Shown piece after piece: positions 1 to 8,929 of a stretch of 64,000 nt of DNA (position 1 is its first letter; every line of letters begins with the position of its first letter). Below the pieces are notes generated by a model. That model saw only the letters and a program-made list of their open reading frames with translations. It did not search any database and had not been told where the DNA came from. The stretch lies in contig NZ_CP028426.1 in the NCBI RefSeq assembly GCF_003010915.2, forward strand, positions 2,790,001 to 2,854,000, given 5' to 3'. The translations under genes were made by a program, and so were the position numbers. Origin of the DNA: Gulosibacter molinativorax (GTDB lineage: Bacteria; Actinomycetota; Actinomycetes; Actinomycetales; Microbacteriaceae).

Positions 1-309
1 TCGAGCCTAGGGGCGAATGGCATCACTTCGTTTTTCACCGTGTACCTGCCGCTATCGCGGCCCGGCATCTTCGCCGGCAGCGTTACGGTGTTCATCCTCG
101 GCCTTGGCTTCTACATCATCCCCTCACTGCTCGGATCGCCACAGGAGGCAATGATCTCTTCCCTGATTTATCTCCAGGTGAGCCAGTTCCTCGAATGGGG
201 CCATGGCGCAACCCTGGGCGTAGCACTTCTGGCGGTGACCGCGCTCCTCCTCGCAGGGTTTAGCAAGCTCACCAAACAGTCCGCGGCGAAGGCGGGAGCC
301 GATCGATGA
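1..309 (+). CDS. ABC transporter permease, C-terminal part (polyamine type)
   Basis: Inner-membrane permease of a spermidine/putrescine-type ABC importer; the gene begins before the window and 102 residues are visible. The first visible residues (SLGANGITSFFTVYLPLSRP) match the second half of the EAA loop that contacts the ATPase, followed by two hydrophobic helices and a short basic tail. The stop codon overlaps the start of the next permease (ATGA at 306-309), so the two are translationally coupled. The PotB role is inferred from order (permease, permease, ATPase); the substrate-binding protein is not in the window. Confidence 0.85.
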   Translation, partial: SSLGANGITSFFTVYLPLSRPGIFAGSVTVFILGLGFYIIPSLLGSPQEAMISSLIYLQVSQFLEWGHGATLGVALLAVTALLLAGFSKLTKQSAAKAGADR

Positions 310-1106
310 CACTCAAACGCGTTCTTGGTGTGCTGTCGGTGCTCACAATCATTTGGTTGTTGGTGCCCACACTGGTGATTATCCCGATGTCGTTCAACGA
401 GGCACAGTCATTCAACTTTCCGCCGAAGGGATTTTCGACTCGCTGGTACGAGAATTTCTTCACCAATGGTGTCTGGCTTAAGTCACTCGGTAACTCGTTT
501 TTGATCGCCATTTTGACGGCAATCATTGCGACCACTCTCGGGGTCCTTGCTTGCCTGGGGCTCATCCGCTTGAAGCCAAGAGCCCGTGGAATCTTCGAGA
601 ACCTCTTCCTCGCGCCAATGATTGTCCCGGGTATCGTCCTCGCGATTGGCCTCTATTCGATATACCTGCGGTTGCAGTCGTCGACAGGGTTCCTATGGCT
701 CGGAACGCTGCAGGGCTTCGTGTTCGCACACGTGATTTTGGCATTGCCCTTGGTGATCACGAACGTCATGGCGAGTCTGCAAGGGGTGGATGACCGGCTC
801 GGACAAGCCGCAGCGAGCCTCGGAGCTTCCCGAATGACGACGTTCTTCACCGTCACGTTGCCGCTCATCATTCCGGGCGTGACGGCTGGCGCACTCTTTG
901 CGTTCGTCACGTCGTTCGATGAAATTATCCTGTCGCTGTTCATTCAGACGCCAAACATGCAGACCCTACCGGTTCAGCTCTTTAACTCGGTTCGCCAGAG
1001 CAACGATCCCACCGTGGCGGCTGTTGCCGTGGTCATGATGGTGCTCTCGCTCCTCGTCCTGCTCGCCGCGCAGTCGGCAACTCGAAAACGAAAGGTAAAG
1101 GCATGA
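306..1106 (+). CDS. ABC transporter permease (PotC-like)
   Basis: Second membrane subunit of the same importer, 266 residues. An N-terminal hydrophobic helix is followed by about five more, and a complete EAA motif near residues 165-190 (AAASLGASRMTTFFTVTLPL) forms the ATPase contact. Length and layout are normal for PotC/YdcV-type permeases. Start and stop both overlap neighbours by four bases. Polyamine specificity is inferred from family resemblance and from the amine oxidase gene next door; iron(III) or 2-aminoethylphosphonate importers of the same permease class cannot be excluded. Confidence 0.88.
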   Translation: MTLKRVLGVLSVLTIIWLLVPTLVIIPMSFNEAQSFNFPPKGFSTRWYENFFTNGVWLKSLGNSFLIAILTAIIATTLGVLACLGLIRLKPRARGIFENLFLAPMIVPGIVLAIGLYSIYLRLQSSTGFLWLGTLQGFVFAHVILALPLVITNVMASLQGVDDRLGQAAASLGASRMTTFFTVTLPLIIPGVTAGALFAFVTSFDEIILSLFIQTPNMQTLPVQLFNSVRQSNDPTVAAVAVVMMVLSLLVLLAAQSATRKRKVKA

Positions 1107-2305
1107 TCGCTCCTCGAAATAAGCGCGTGCAAGATGAATCAACGACCCTGGACACGCAGGGCGTCAAACAGCAGATTCGTGACCTCGACTACGACACGAC
1201 GGCAGTTGAGACGATTGCACGCTCAGGAATTAGTCTTCGCGGGGTGACTAAGCGTTACGGCACAGCGACTGTTGTCGAGGACATCGATCTCGAGATTGAA
1301 GCTGGCGAGTTTATGACCTTCCTTGGGCCCTCAGGTTCGGGGAAGACGACGACGCTGAACATGATCGCGGGCTTTACCGACGTGACTGAGGGCGACCTCT
1401 TCATTCACGGGAAGCCAGTTGCGAAACTGCCTGCTCATAAGCGTGATCTGGGGGTCGTTTTCCAGAACTATGCGTTGTTTCCGCACATGACCGTCGCTGA
1501 GAATGTCGCCTACCCGCTTAAGCGTCGCAAAGTTAATAAATCCGAACAGGCCGACCGAGTGAAAACCACGCTCGACATGGTGAAGCTCGGCGACTATGGT
1601 CGTCGGTTCCCATCGGAGCTATCGGGTGGTCAGCAGCAGCGCGTCGCCCTCGCGCGCGCACTCGTATACCGCCCCAAGGTTCTCTTAATGGATGAGCCGC
1701 TTGGAGCGCTCGATAAGAAACTCCGCGAATGGCTCCAGATTGAGATCAAGCGAATTCACCACGAGGTGGGTTCCACCTTCGTCTTCGTCACTCACGACCA
1801 AGAAGAGGCGTTGTCCATGTCCGACAGAATCGCGGTGTTCAACGAAGGAAAAATCGAGCAAGTCGGCACAGGCGTGGAATTGTATGAGCACCCTGAGACG
1901 CTCTTTGTAGGGCGGTTCCTGGGAGAATCAACTGTGATCACCGGGGAGTCTTCAGCGACATCCAACGACGGAACCGAGCTGGTACATGAGGGTCATCGCA
2001 TCGTGGTACCTGGGCAAATCAGCGCGTCCAAGCAGGTCATCCTGGTGCGTCCGGAGAACCTCTCGCTCGAGCCGACGGCCGATTCGGCCGTCGCTCCAGG
2101 AGTGTCGAGAAATGCACTTCCGGTCCAGGTCTATGCAGCCACCTATCTCGGGATCGGCTGGCGCTACGACGTGACGTTGCCCAACGGCGACCGCGGTGTC
2201 GTGCGATCGGCACACTCGGCCTCGCGGTTTGGTGTTGGCGAATCGGCGCTCATGACCTGGCGTCCCGAAAACGGGGTTCTTCTGGAGGACTTGCCCCAGT
2301 CCTAG
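1103..2305 (+). CDS. ABC transporter ATP-binding protein (PotA-like)
   Basis: Energy-coupling subunit of the importer, 400 residues. Visible motifs: Walker A GPSGSGKTT, Q-loop VFQNYALFPH, signature LSGGQQQR, Walker B VLLMDEPLGALD and H-loop VTHDQEEA. The C-terminal third (after about residue 285) is a TOBE-like regulatory domain, as in PotA/MalK-type subunits. The first 48 residues before the ABC fold are hydrophilic and unusually long; a downstream start is possible, but the ATGA overlap with the permease supports this one. The operon ends at the strong hairpin at 2323-2373. Confidence 0.9.
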   Translation: MIAPRNKRVQDESTTLDTQGVKQQIRDLDYDTTAVETIARSGISLRGVTKRYGTATVVEDIDLEIEAGEFMTFLGPSGSGKTTTLNMIAGFTDVTEGDLFIHGKPVAKLPAHKRDLGVVFQNYALFPHMTVAENVAYPLKRRKVNKSEQADRVKTTLDMVKLGDYGRRFPSELSGGQQQRVALARALVYRPKVLLMDEPLGALDKKLREWLQIEIKRIHHEVGSTFVFVTHDQEEALSMSDRIAVFNEGKIEQVGTGVELYEHPETLFVGRFLGESTVITGESSATSNDGTELVHEGHRIVVPGQISASKQVILVRPENLSLEPTADSAVAPGVSRNALPVQVYAATYLGIGWRYDVTLPNGDRGVVRSAHSASRFGVGESALMTWRPENGVLLEDLPQS

Positions 2306-2322
2306 ATCCTCGATTAATGGTG

Positions 2323-2373
2323 AGAAACGAGTGGGGGTCCGCACGGAGTTATGTGCGGACCCCACTCGTTTCT
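2323..2373. terminator. Bidirectional hairpin terminator
   Basis: A stem of about 21 bp (2323-2344 with 2353-2373, one bulged G) and an 8-nt loop lies between the convergent transporter ATPase and amine oxidase genes. A short run of A on the left and T on the right fits termination from both sides. Confidence 0.8.
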
Positions 2374-2385
2374 ACGCGGAAGGAC

Positions 2386-3624
2386 TTAGGACCCGGTTGC
2401 CAAGTCGATCGCATGTGCCGCGCGTTCGCCGGTACGAAGCGCGCCTTCCATCAACCCCGCAAATTCGAGATCGATGTATTCGCCTGCAAAATAGAGGCGA
2501 CCGTGAGGGGCTTCGAGCGCGTCTGCATGCTCTTGCATGAAACCGGGCCCGTGCGCGGTGTAGCCACCTTTTGAAAGCGGGTCAAACGGCCATGCCGTGA
2601 CAACCGGCTCCTTATCTGCGAACGGAAGGTCGGGGCGCAATTGGGCCACTCGAGTGGCCCATTCTGTCGGGCCCTCATCAATGCGAAGGTCTCGTAGATG
2701 GTCAATTTCCGCACCGAAACAATTGAGAACCGGTGCTACCTGCCCATCTTCAGCGATAGCAGTCCAGGTCCAAAAGCGGTCGCTCACCGACATGACGGCG
2801 CTGGTTTCCGGACCTTCGACCAGCTCTAGATGTAGTTTTGCTGCATTACCTTGGACGACGTGGTCGAGGGCCGCCACCTTCCAGTCGGGGAGCTCGAGCA
2901 GTGGTGACTCACGATCGTTCAGGATTCCAAAGGGTAGCGCGACGACTGCGAAGTCAAACCTCTCGCTCTCACCGTCGGCAGTGACGGCGACACCCATGTC
3001 GTCTTGCGTGACTTCCTCGATCAAGTGGTTAAGCCGAACTCGATTTCCTAATGCTTCGCCCATAGCTATTGGTAGGCGTTGGTTGCCACCGCCGATCCGC
3101 CAACTCGGTCCCGGCGTGAAAGACGCAGTGTGCTCGAGGGTTTGCTCCGCGGTGACTTGGTCCACCCGAACCGAAGTCGACATCTCTATGCGCGCCTCGA
3201 GTGCTTCGCGGGCCGCACCAGTAACACCAACTTCACTAAGCACATCTGCTACCGACCGCGCGCCAGAGCCTGCGGCTGCGTTCAGGGCAGCTTGAGCCCC
3301 AAGGGATGCCATCGCCTCGGTCGTTACGTCAGGTCGATCCGCAGGTTTGCGAATGTAGTAACTCATCCCAGTGTCGACAAGGTTGAGCCCATGGGTCGAG
3401 CAGTACTCGCGAAGCGTTGTGTATCCATCCAATACAAATTCGGCGCCCCGTTCGATGACGTAGGTGCGATCAACGCCCGCGACTGTTTCTGACCACACGC
3501 GGCCACCAAGCCGGTCTCGAGCCTCGTAAACCGTCACTTCGTGACCAAGTTCAACGAGCTTCGTTGCTGCTGCGAGACCGCTGAGGCCGGCGCCGAGAAC
3601 GGCGATTCGGCTAGATGCTGACAT
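2386..3624 (-). CDS. Flavin monoamine oxidase, putrescine-oxidase-like
   Basis: FAD-dependent amine oxidase, 412 residues, expected to oxidise putrescine or a related primary amine to an aminoaldehyde with release of ammonia and H2O2. The dinucleotide fold is at the N-terminus (G11-x-G13-x-x-G16, then VYEARDRLGGRVWS), and the C-terminal FAD segment is LYFAGEYIDLEFAGLMEGAL. The spot where mammalian MAO has its FAD-linked cysteine reads SKGGYTA, so flavin is probably bound non-covalently. The start is set by AGGACAGGA just upstream of ATG at 3624. It converges on a polyamine-type importer, suggesting uptake plus catabolism. Substrate is inferred. Confidence 0.82.
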   Translation of the reverse strand: MSASSRIAVLGAGLSGLAAATKLVELGHEVTVYEARDRLGGRVWSETVAGVDRTYVIERGAEFVLDGYTTLREYCSTHGLNLVDTGMSYYIRKPADRPDVTTEAMASLGAQAALNAAAGSGARSVADVLSEVGVTGAAREALEARIEMSTSVRVDQVTAEQTLEHTASFTPGPSWRIGGGNQRLPIAMGEALGNRVRLNHLIEEVTQDDMGVAVTADGESERFDFAVVALPFGILNDRESPLLELPDWKVAALDHVVQGNAAKLHLELVEGPETSAVMSVSDRFWTWTAIAEDGQVAPVLNCFGAEIDHLRDLRIDEGPTEWATRVAQLRPDLPFADKEPVVTAWPFDPLSKGGYTAHGPGFMQEHADALEAPHGRLYFAGEYIDLEFAGLMEGALRTGERAAHAIDLATGS

Positions 3625-3637
3625 TCCTGTCCTTCCA

Positions 3638-3661
3638 TTTGATTGCAGCGCTGCAATCAAA
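3638..3661. promoter_or_regulatory. Perfect 24-bp palindrome, probable operator of the amine oxidase gene
   Basis: Half-site TTTGATTGCAGC is followed directly by its reverse complement, with no spacer. It lies 14-37 bp upstream of the amine oxidase start, where a TetR- or GntR-type dimer would block the promoter. No regulator gene is visible beside it. The lack of a T-tract and loop makes a terminator unlikely. Confidence 0.7.
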
Positions 3662-3874
3662 ACTTCGTGCTTGAAAATCGTGCGCCACCATTAGCCGCCC
3701 TATCTGCTTATGACAATACGTTTGTATCGGTTAATTATCGAGCGGCAAATCCTGGATTTGTACGCACCTGAGCACACGGTCGGGCAAAGTGATGCGGTCA
3801 CGGGTAAATTTGGGGGTAGATCTGGCCGTAAAGTGCACCTAATGCCACCAGCGGCACTCGAGGAAGTGATGAGC

Positions 3875-6187
3875 ATGACGAAATGTCCCCAATGCGGTGC
3901 AACGACGAACCCGTCACAGCGCTTCTGCGGTGAATGCGGCACGCGGTTGCACGCAGCTCCGACGCCGCAGCCAACGGATGACCGTAATGCGGTTCCGCAC
4001 CGTCCCGGTGGGGGCAAGCCAGACCCCTGGGACGTCGGCGCCACGGACCAGTCCGCAGGCTCAGAGGACGATTTCTTTAGCATCTATCGACCAAAGTCGG
4101 CCGCCCCGGAAGGCGAGCCGGAGACTCCTCAGCCCGCGCATCCTCGCCGACTGCGTCGACGCTTCGAACCCGACCTAGACGGTCGGAGCGCGCCACCGAC
4201 TCCGCCATCGGTGCCGCCGCTGTTTACGCAGCACGCCGACGAAGGCACAGCAACGCCGGCACCGGCTCCTCGTGAATCCCAACCTGCACCCTCTGCACCC
4301 GCAAAGTCGCCATTTGAGGGGCAGCAAAATGCCACGCAGTGGGATGCACTGGCCGAGCAGCAGCAGCGAGAGCAGGCTCAGCGTGAGCAGGCGCAGCGTG
4401 ACGCTCTTGCCGCGCAGGAGCGAGCCCGCCAGGAGCAGGCTCAGCGAGAGCAGGCACAGCGCGAGCAGGCGCAGCGTGACGCTCTTGCAGCGCAGGAACA
4501 AGCTCGTCAAGAACAAGCACGTCAAGAGCAAGCCCAGCAGGAGCAGGCCCGCCAGGCGGATGAGCGTCGAGTCCGTCAGGAACAGGCTGAACGCGAACGA
4601 CGAGCGGCTGAAGAGCGTGCCCGCCAGATCCAGGCAACACAGGAGCACCAAGCCCGGGAGCAGCAGGCGCGGGAGCAGCAGGCGCGGGAGCAGCAGGCGC
4701 GGGAGCAGCAGGCGCGGGAGCAGCAGGCGGCCGGTCAGCAAACGCCCGAGCAACGCGGCAGCCAAGCGATGCCGTGGCTTCCCGCGGTCGACGCGGAATC
4801 GAAGCACGAACCGGACGACGCGACGTTCACGCAGCTCATCGAGGGCCTGAAGGACGACCCTGCGGACAAGCCCATCCTGGCCGATGGTGGATTCGACAAG
4901 ACCGGTATTGTGCCGCTGCCTCCTCGCGAGCAGGATGCGGCGCAGCCTGAGCCCTCGCAGGAAGAGCGTGCGGCCCAACAGCGAGCCGCAGAGTTTTACG
5001 GCACGTCGTCGTCGGCGCCGAACCAGCAAGCGCCGAACCAACAGGCGCCGAACCAGCAAGGTATGCCCGCTTTGCCGCCACTGAGCACAAGCCCGCAGAA
5101 CCAGGCCCCGGCCGACTCGGCGCAGTCCGGCCCGACAAGTCCGGACGCAGCCGACCAGACGCAGTCGCCCTTTAGCTCGCCGTTTGCGCAGGAAGCGACG
5201 ACCCCGGATGCCGCTGGATCGCGGCAGCAAGCCGCATCCGAGCCAGCTGCCGCGGCGAACAGCACGACCGCTTGGCCGACGCGCGATCGGGCCGAGGGTA
5301 AGAAGCAGCTGCCGCAACAGAACCGCTACCAGTCGGGCGCGGGGTCGGCGGTAGGCGCAGGTGCATCGGCAGGGACTGCCGCGGTGGCCGGACACGTATC
5401 GGAATTTGACAAGGCGATTCGCGGCGACGAAAGCGGCGGTCAGGGTCATGGTCGCGACGACTCGGGATTCGGCGATTCACGCTTCAGTGGGTCCGGGTTC
5501 GGCGGCGGCGGTGCCGGCGGCTCAGGAACAGGCGGCTCTGGATCGGGCGGACCTGGCTCGGGCGACGACGCTGAGCAGAAGCGGAAGGGCCTCAAGACGA
5601 TCTTGATTGCTGCCGTCGCTGCGGTCGTCATTATCCTTGGTGCCTTTGCCATCAGCGGGCTATTCGGTGGCGGTGACGACCCGGTCGCGGACACGACCCA
5701 GGCCGAAACCACCGTGCCCGAGACCGCTGAGCAGCCGGCCAACCCGGAGATCACGGGGCAGACGCCTTCGCCGTCCCCGGAAACCACGGCTCCAGCTGAA
5801 TTCGAGCCCGTCGCGTTCCAATCCGAGTCCGGAAACCTCGTCTGCGAGATCACTCCTGAGAGCGGTGCGGCCTGCCAAATTTACGACAAGAGCTTCACGA
5901 CTCCGGATGAAGCGTGCACGTCGGGCAGCAACCGCGGCGTGATCGTGGGCGTCAACGAAGAAGGCATCACGTGGCCGTGCGCCACCGCCAATCTCGGTAC
6001 CGGAGAAGTGGTCAGCTACGACGAGCCGATCACCGCAGGCGATTACACCTGCTCGATCAACTTCGCAGCCGGTGCGATGTGCGAGAACGGTTCTGGCGAC
6101 TCCTTTGCACTCGAGTACTACTCGGGCGTCGAGACGAGTGGGAAGACTTCGCCCGACCCTCAGTTCACCCTCGAGCCCAACAACTGA
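3875..6187 (+). CDS. Zinc-ribbon, Gln/Glu/Arg-repeat, single-pass membrane protein
   Basis: Function unknown; 770 residues. Layout: a zinc ribbon at residues 4-22 (CPQCG, then CGECG), a proline-rich stretch, a long Gln/Glu/Arg/Ala coiled-coil-like region around residues 155-290 with tandem repeats, further disordered Pro/Gln/Ser/Gly regions (including three APNQQ repeats), a glycine-rich segment, one transmembrane helix at about 571-595 (TILIAAVAAVVIILGAFAIS), and an external domain with six cysteines (VCEI, ACQI, ACTS, PCAT, TCSI, MCEN) likely forming disulfides. The zinc ribbon is cytoplasmic and the cysteine domain outside. Start chosen from AGGAAG 8 nt before ATG at 3875; an upstream in-frame ATG at 3710 lacks a ribosome site and conserved-looking sequence. 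A cell-envelope role is a guess. Confidence 0.72.
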   Translation: MTKCPQCGATTNPSQRFCGECGTRLHAAPTPQPTDDRNAVPHRPGGGKPDPWDVGATDQSAGSEDDFFSIYRPKSAAPEGEPETPQPAHPRRLRRRFEPDLDGRSAPPTPPSVPPLFTQHADEGTATPAPAPRESQPAPSAPAKSPFEGQQNATQWDALAEQQQREQAQREQAQRDALAAQERARQEQAQREQAQREQAQRDALAAQEQARQEQARQEQAQQEQARQADERRVRQEQAERERRAAEERARQIQATQEHQAREQQAREQQAREQQAREQQAREQQAAGQQTPEQRGSQAMPWLPAVDAESKHEPDDATFTQLIEGLKDDPADKPILADGGFDKTGIVPLPPREQDAAQPEPSQEERAAQQRAAEFYGTSSSAPNQQAPNQQAPNQQGMPALPPLSTSPQNQAPADSAQSGPTSPDAADQTQSPFSSPFAQEATTPDAAGSRQQAASEPAAAANSTTAWPTRDRAEGKKQLPQQNRYQSGAGSAVGAGASAGTAAVAGHVSEFDKAIRGDESGGQGHGRDDSGFGDSRFSGSGFGGGGAGGSGTGGSGSGGPGSGDDAEQKRKGLKTILIAAVAAVVIILGAFAISGLFGGGDDPVADTTQAETTVPETAEQPANPEITGQTPSPSPETTAPAEFEPVAFQSESGNLVCEITPESGAACQIYDKSFTTPDEACTSGSNRGVIVGVNEEGITWPCATANLGTGEVVSYDEPITAGDYTCSINFAAGAMCENGSGDSFALEYYSGVETSGKTSPDPQFTLEPNN
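4652..4726 (+). repeat. Five tandem 15-nt repeats inside a coding region
   Basis: Unit GCGCGGGAGCAGCAG (first copy has one change), encoding AREQQ five times. It is part of a longer repetitive block from about 4366 in which a unit of roughly 63-78 nt (QREQAQRDALAAQE-type) also occurs twice. In-frame unit length means copy-number change would preserve the reading frame. Confidence 0.9.
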
Positions 6188-6205
6188 CCGAGCGCAACGC
6201 GCACA

Positions 6206-6251
6206 ACTGCCAAGGCCCGCACCGGATGATTCCGGTGCGGGCCTTGGCAGT
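6206..6251. terminator. Bidirectional hairpin terminator
   Basis: A perfect 21-bp stem (6206-6226 with 6231-6251) and 4-nt loop lie between the convergent zinc-ribbon protein gene and phosphoglucomutase gene. It is very GC-rich with a weak T-tract. Confidence 0.85.
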
Positions 6252-6269
6252 CTTGCTAGAACGGTGCGC

Positions 6270-7898
6270 TTAGGCCCAGGTCAGCGCCTGGTCGACGATC
6301 GCCTTCGCCTCCGCCTGCACGAGCGCCAGGTGGTCGGGACCCTTGAACGATTCCGCGTAGATCTTGTAGACGTCCTCAGTTCCCGAGGGGCGCGCGGCGA
6401 ACCAGGCGTTCTCGGTCACGACCTTGAGTCCCCCGATCGCGGCGTGGTTGCCCGGGGCCTCGGTCAGCTTCGCAACGATCGGTTCACCCGCGAGCTCGGT
6501 CGCGGTGATGTTTTCGCCCGACAACTTCTTCAAGGCGGCTTTCTGCGCGGGCGTCGCCGGCGCATCCACTCGCTGATAGGCGGGGTTGCCGAACTGCTCC
6601 GTGAGCTCCTGGTAGCGCAGCGAGGGGCTCTTCCCCGTGACCGCGAGGATCTCGGAGGCAAGCAGCGCCAACAGGATGCCGTCCTTGTCGGTGGTCCACG
6701 TGCCACCGTTGAACTGCACGAACGACGCTCCCGCGGACTCCTCACCGCCGAACAGGATCGAACCGTCCGTCAGGCCTGGCACGAACCACTTGAAACCGAC
6801 CGGGACTTCAACGAGGTTGCGGCCGAGTGACGTCACGACGCGGTCAATCATCGAGCTCGAGACGAGCGTCTTGCCGATGCCAGCCCCGGTCGACCACTCG
6901 GGACGGTTACTCGCGAGGTAGTCGATCGCGACGGCGAGGTAGTGGTTCGGGTTCATCAGGCCGCCGGTCGGCGTCACGATGCCGTGACGGTCCGCATCCG
7001 CGTCGTTGCCAGTCAGGATGTCGTACTCATCCTGGTGCGCCAACACCGAGGCCATTGCAGCGGGGGAGGACGGGTCCATGCGGATCTTGCCGTCCCAGTC
7101 GAGCGTCATGAATGGCCAGCGTGGGTCGACCTTCGGGTTCACGACCGTGAGGTTGATGCCGTACTTTTCGGCGATCAGCTGCCAGTACTCGACGCTCGAG
7201 CCGCCGAGCGGGTCGGCACCGATCCGTATGCCCGAGTTCTTGATCGCCTCGAAGTCAATCGCCTTCGCGAGGTCGGTGACGTACGCCTCACGGAAGTCGT
7301 AGAAGCCGATTCGGTTATCCGAGTTGGTTTCCTTCACGCCCTCGAGCCCGGCCGCGATGAGCTCGTTCGCGCGGTTCTCGATCCAGCTGGTCGCATCCGA
7401 ATCCGCGGGGCCACCGTGTGGCGGGTTGTACTTGAAGCCGCCGTCCTCGGGCGGGTTGTGGCTCGGCGTGATGATGATGCCGTCGGCGAGTTCTTCCCGG
7501 TCACGGTGGGAATTGTGCACGATGATCGCGCGCGAGAGCGACGGAGTCGGGACCCACGAGTTTCGCGAGTCGGCGAGCACTTTGACGCCGTTCCCGGCCA
7601 GCACATCAAGCGCCGTCTTCTCGGCTGGGTCGCTCAGCGCGTGCGTGTCGCGGCCGATGAAGAGCGGTCCGCGGATGCCCTGCGAGGCGCGGTATTCGAC
7701 GATCGCTTGGGTGATGGCCTTAATGTGCTGCTCGTTGAACGAGCTCTTGAAGCTCGAGCCACGGTGGCCGGACGTTCCGAACGCAACGCGTTGGGCGGGA
7801 TCAGACACATCAGGCACGTTGCGGTAGTACGCGCCAATGAGCTGGTCGACATCAATAAGATCCTGGGGACTGGCGACAGTGCCTGCTCGTTCATGCAT
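6270..7898 (-). CDS. pgm: Phosphoglucomutase (alpha-D-glucose phosphate specific)
   Basis: Interconverts glucose-1-phosphate and glucose-6-phosphate in the cytoplasm, feeding glycogen, trehalose and cell-wall sugar nucleotides. The protein has 542 residues, normal for this actinobacterial/enterobacterial Pgm type. Visible motifs: active-site serine loop FGTSGHRGSS near residue 45, ITPSHNPPEDGGFKYNPPHG, metal loop GNDADADRHG, sugar loop FGGEESAGASF, and phosphate-binding RPSGTEDVYKIYAESF at the C-terminus. Start at MHERAG matches the family; longer upstream extensions do not. It is divergent from the prephenate dehydratase gene, with 62 bp between the starts. Confidence 0.95.
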   Translation of the reverse strand: MHERAGTVASPQDLIDVDQLIGAYYRNVPDVSDPAQRVAFGTSGHRGSSFKSSFNEQHIKAITQAIVEYRASQGIRGPLFIGRDTHALSDPAEKTALDVLAGNGVKVLADSRNSWVPTPSLSRAIIVHNSHRDREELADGIIITPSHNPPEDGGFKYNPPHGGPADSDATSWIENRANELIAAGLEGVKETNSDNRIGFYDFREAYVTDLAKAIDFEAIKNSGIRIGADPLGGSSVEYWQLIAEKYGINLTVVNPKVDPRWPFMTLDWDGKIRMDPSSPAAMASVLAHQDEYDILTGNDADADRHGIVTPTGGLMNPNHYLAVAIDYLASNRPEWSTGAGIGKTLVSSSMIDRVVTSLGRNLVEVPVGFKWFVPGLTDGSILFGGEESAGASFVQFNGGTWTTDKDGILLALLASEILAVTGKSPSLRYQELTEQFGNPAYQRVDAPATPAQKAALKKLSGENITATELAGEPIVAKLTEAPGNHAAIGGLKVVTENAWFAARPSGTEDVYKIYAESFKGPDHLALVQAEAKAIVDQALTWA

Positions 7899-7960
7899 GG
7901 ACCAAGTTTCGCAATTCAGATTGAACGCTGGCTGGCGGCAAGCCATTTAGGCTGGAACCT

Positions 7961-8908
7961 ATGACCGATTCCGAAACGCTCCCCGACGCATCCCAAACCG
8001 TCTCCTTCCTGGGGCCAGCCGGGACCTTTACCGAGGCGGCGTTGAAGCTCGCCCCGGAGGCGAAGGGCAAGCACTGGAAGCCGGTCGCCAATGTCCTCGA
8101 GGCGTTGATGGATGTGCAACAGGGTCGGTCGTTCGCGGCGATGGTCGCGATTGAGAACTCGGTCGAGGGTGGCGTGACCGCGTCGCAGGATGCGCTTTCC
8201 ACCATGGACGGGCTGCGGATCATCGGCGAATACATCGTGCCGATTCGGTTCGTGCTCGCGACCCGGCCAGGGACCACGATGCGCGACGTGCAGACCGTGG
8301 CCGCGCATCCTGTTGCGTATGGCCAGTGCCGACGCTGGCTGCACCAGGCGCTGCCCGAGCATCTCTACGTGCAGGCGTCGTCGAACGTCGCCAGCGCTCG
8401 GCAGCTCTTTGAAGAGGATGGGTTGGCCGACGCGGCGATCGCGCCGCCGACGATTCAGGACCACTTCGACGTCGATATCCTCGCTGAGGACATTCAGGAC
8501 TCGTCGATCGCGCGTACCCGATTCCTGCTCGTGACGACGCGCACGGATCTGCCGTCGCGCACCGGCACGGACAAGACCTCGCTCATCGTGACGCTGCCGG
8601 ACGAGCGCCCCGGCGGGTTGCTGTCGATGCTCGAGCAGTTCGCGGCCCGCGGCATCAACCTCTCGATGATCACGTCGCGACCCATCCCCGAAAGCCCCGG
8701 ACGCTACCGCTTCGTGATCGATCTCGACGGCCACCTCGAGGATGCGCGCGTCGCGGATGCGCTGCTCGGACTTCGTCGCTACAGTCCGTCGGTGAAGTTC
8801 CTCGGTTCGTATCCGCGCGCGGTGCCCTCGCCGGTCGCGGTCGATCCGGCGTACTCCGACGAGAACTACGCGGAGGCCCGCGGCTGGCTAGACGGCCTCG
8901 TCCGTTAG
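7961..8908 (+). CDS. pheA: Prephenate dehydratase
   Basis: Converts prephenate to phenylpyruvate in phenylalanine synthesis. The protein has 315 residues, the length of monofunctional actinobacterial enzymes with no chorismate mutase domain. The N-terminal periplasmic-binding-like catalytic fold starts at SFLGPAGTFTEAAL, includes AIENSVEGGV and the catalytic SSIARTRFLLV (Thr-Arg-Phe triad), and is followed from about residue 205 by an ACT domain (LPDERPGGLLSMLEQFAARG, ITSRPIP, YRFVIDLDG) that binds phenylalanine for feedback control. It stands alone, with no trp/aro neighbours. Confidence 0.94.
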   Translation: MTDSETLPDASQTVSFLGPAGTFTEAALKLAPEAKGKHWKPVANVLEALMDVQQGRSFAAMVAIENSVEGGVTASQDALSTMDGLRIIGEYIVPIRFVLATRPGTTMRDVQTVAAHPVAYGQCRRWLHQALPEHLYVQASSNVASARQLFEEDGLADAAIAPPTIQDHFDVDILAEDIQDSSIARTRFLLVTTRTDLPSRTGTDKTSLIVTLPDERPGGLLSMLEQFAARGINLSMITSRPIPESPGRYRFVIDLDGHLEDARVADALLGLRRYSPSVKFLGSYPRAVPSPVAVDPAYSDENYAEARGWLDGLVR

Positions 8909-8929
8909 GTCAGTGAGTAGCCGCGCAGC

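Noticed and set aside
4366..4730. Tandem short repeats considered as a CRISPR array
   Set aside because: Units are contiguous, in frame and encode REQQA-type protein repeats; there are no spacers or cas genes.
4175..5449. Long open minus-strand frame of 424 codons, Arg/Leu-rich
   Set aside because: Antisense shadow of the repeat-rich zinc-ribbon gene; composition is that of reversed Gln/Glu codons and there is no ribosome site or motif.
6942..7964. Open plus-strand frame opposite phosphoglucomutase
   Set aside because: The minus frame holds all Pgm motifs; this is codon-bias shadow in high-GC DNA. The same applies to 15081-15947, 18779-19696 and 51064-52407.
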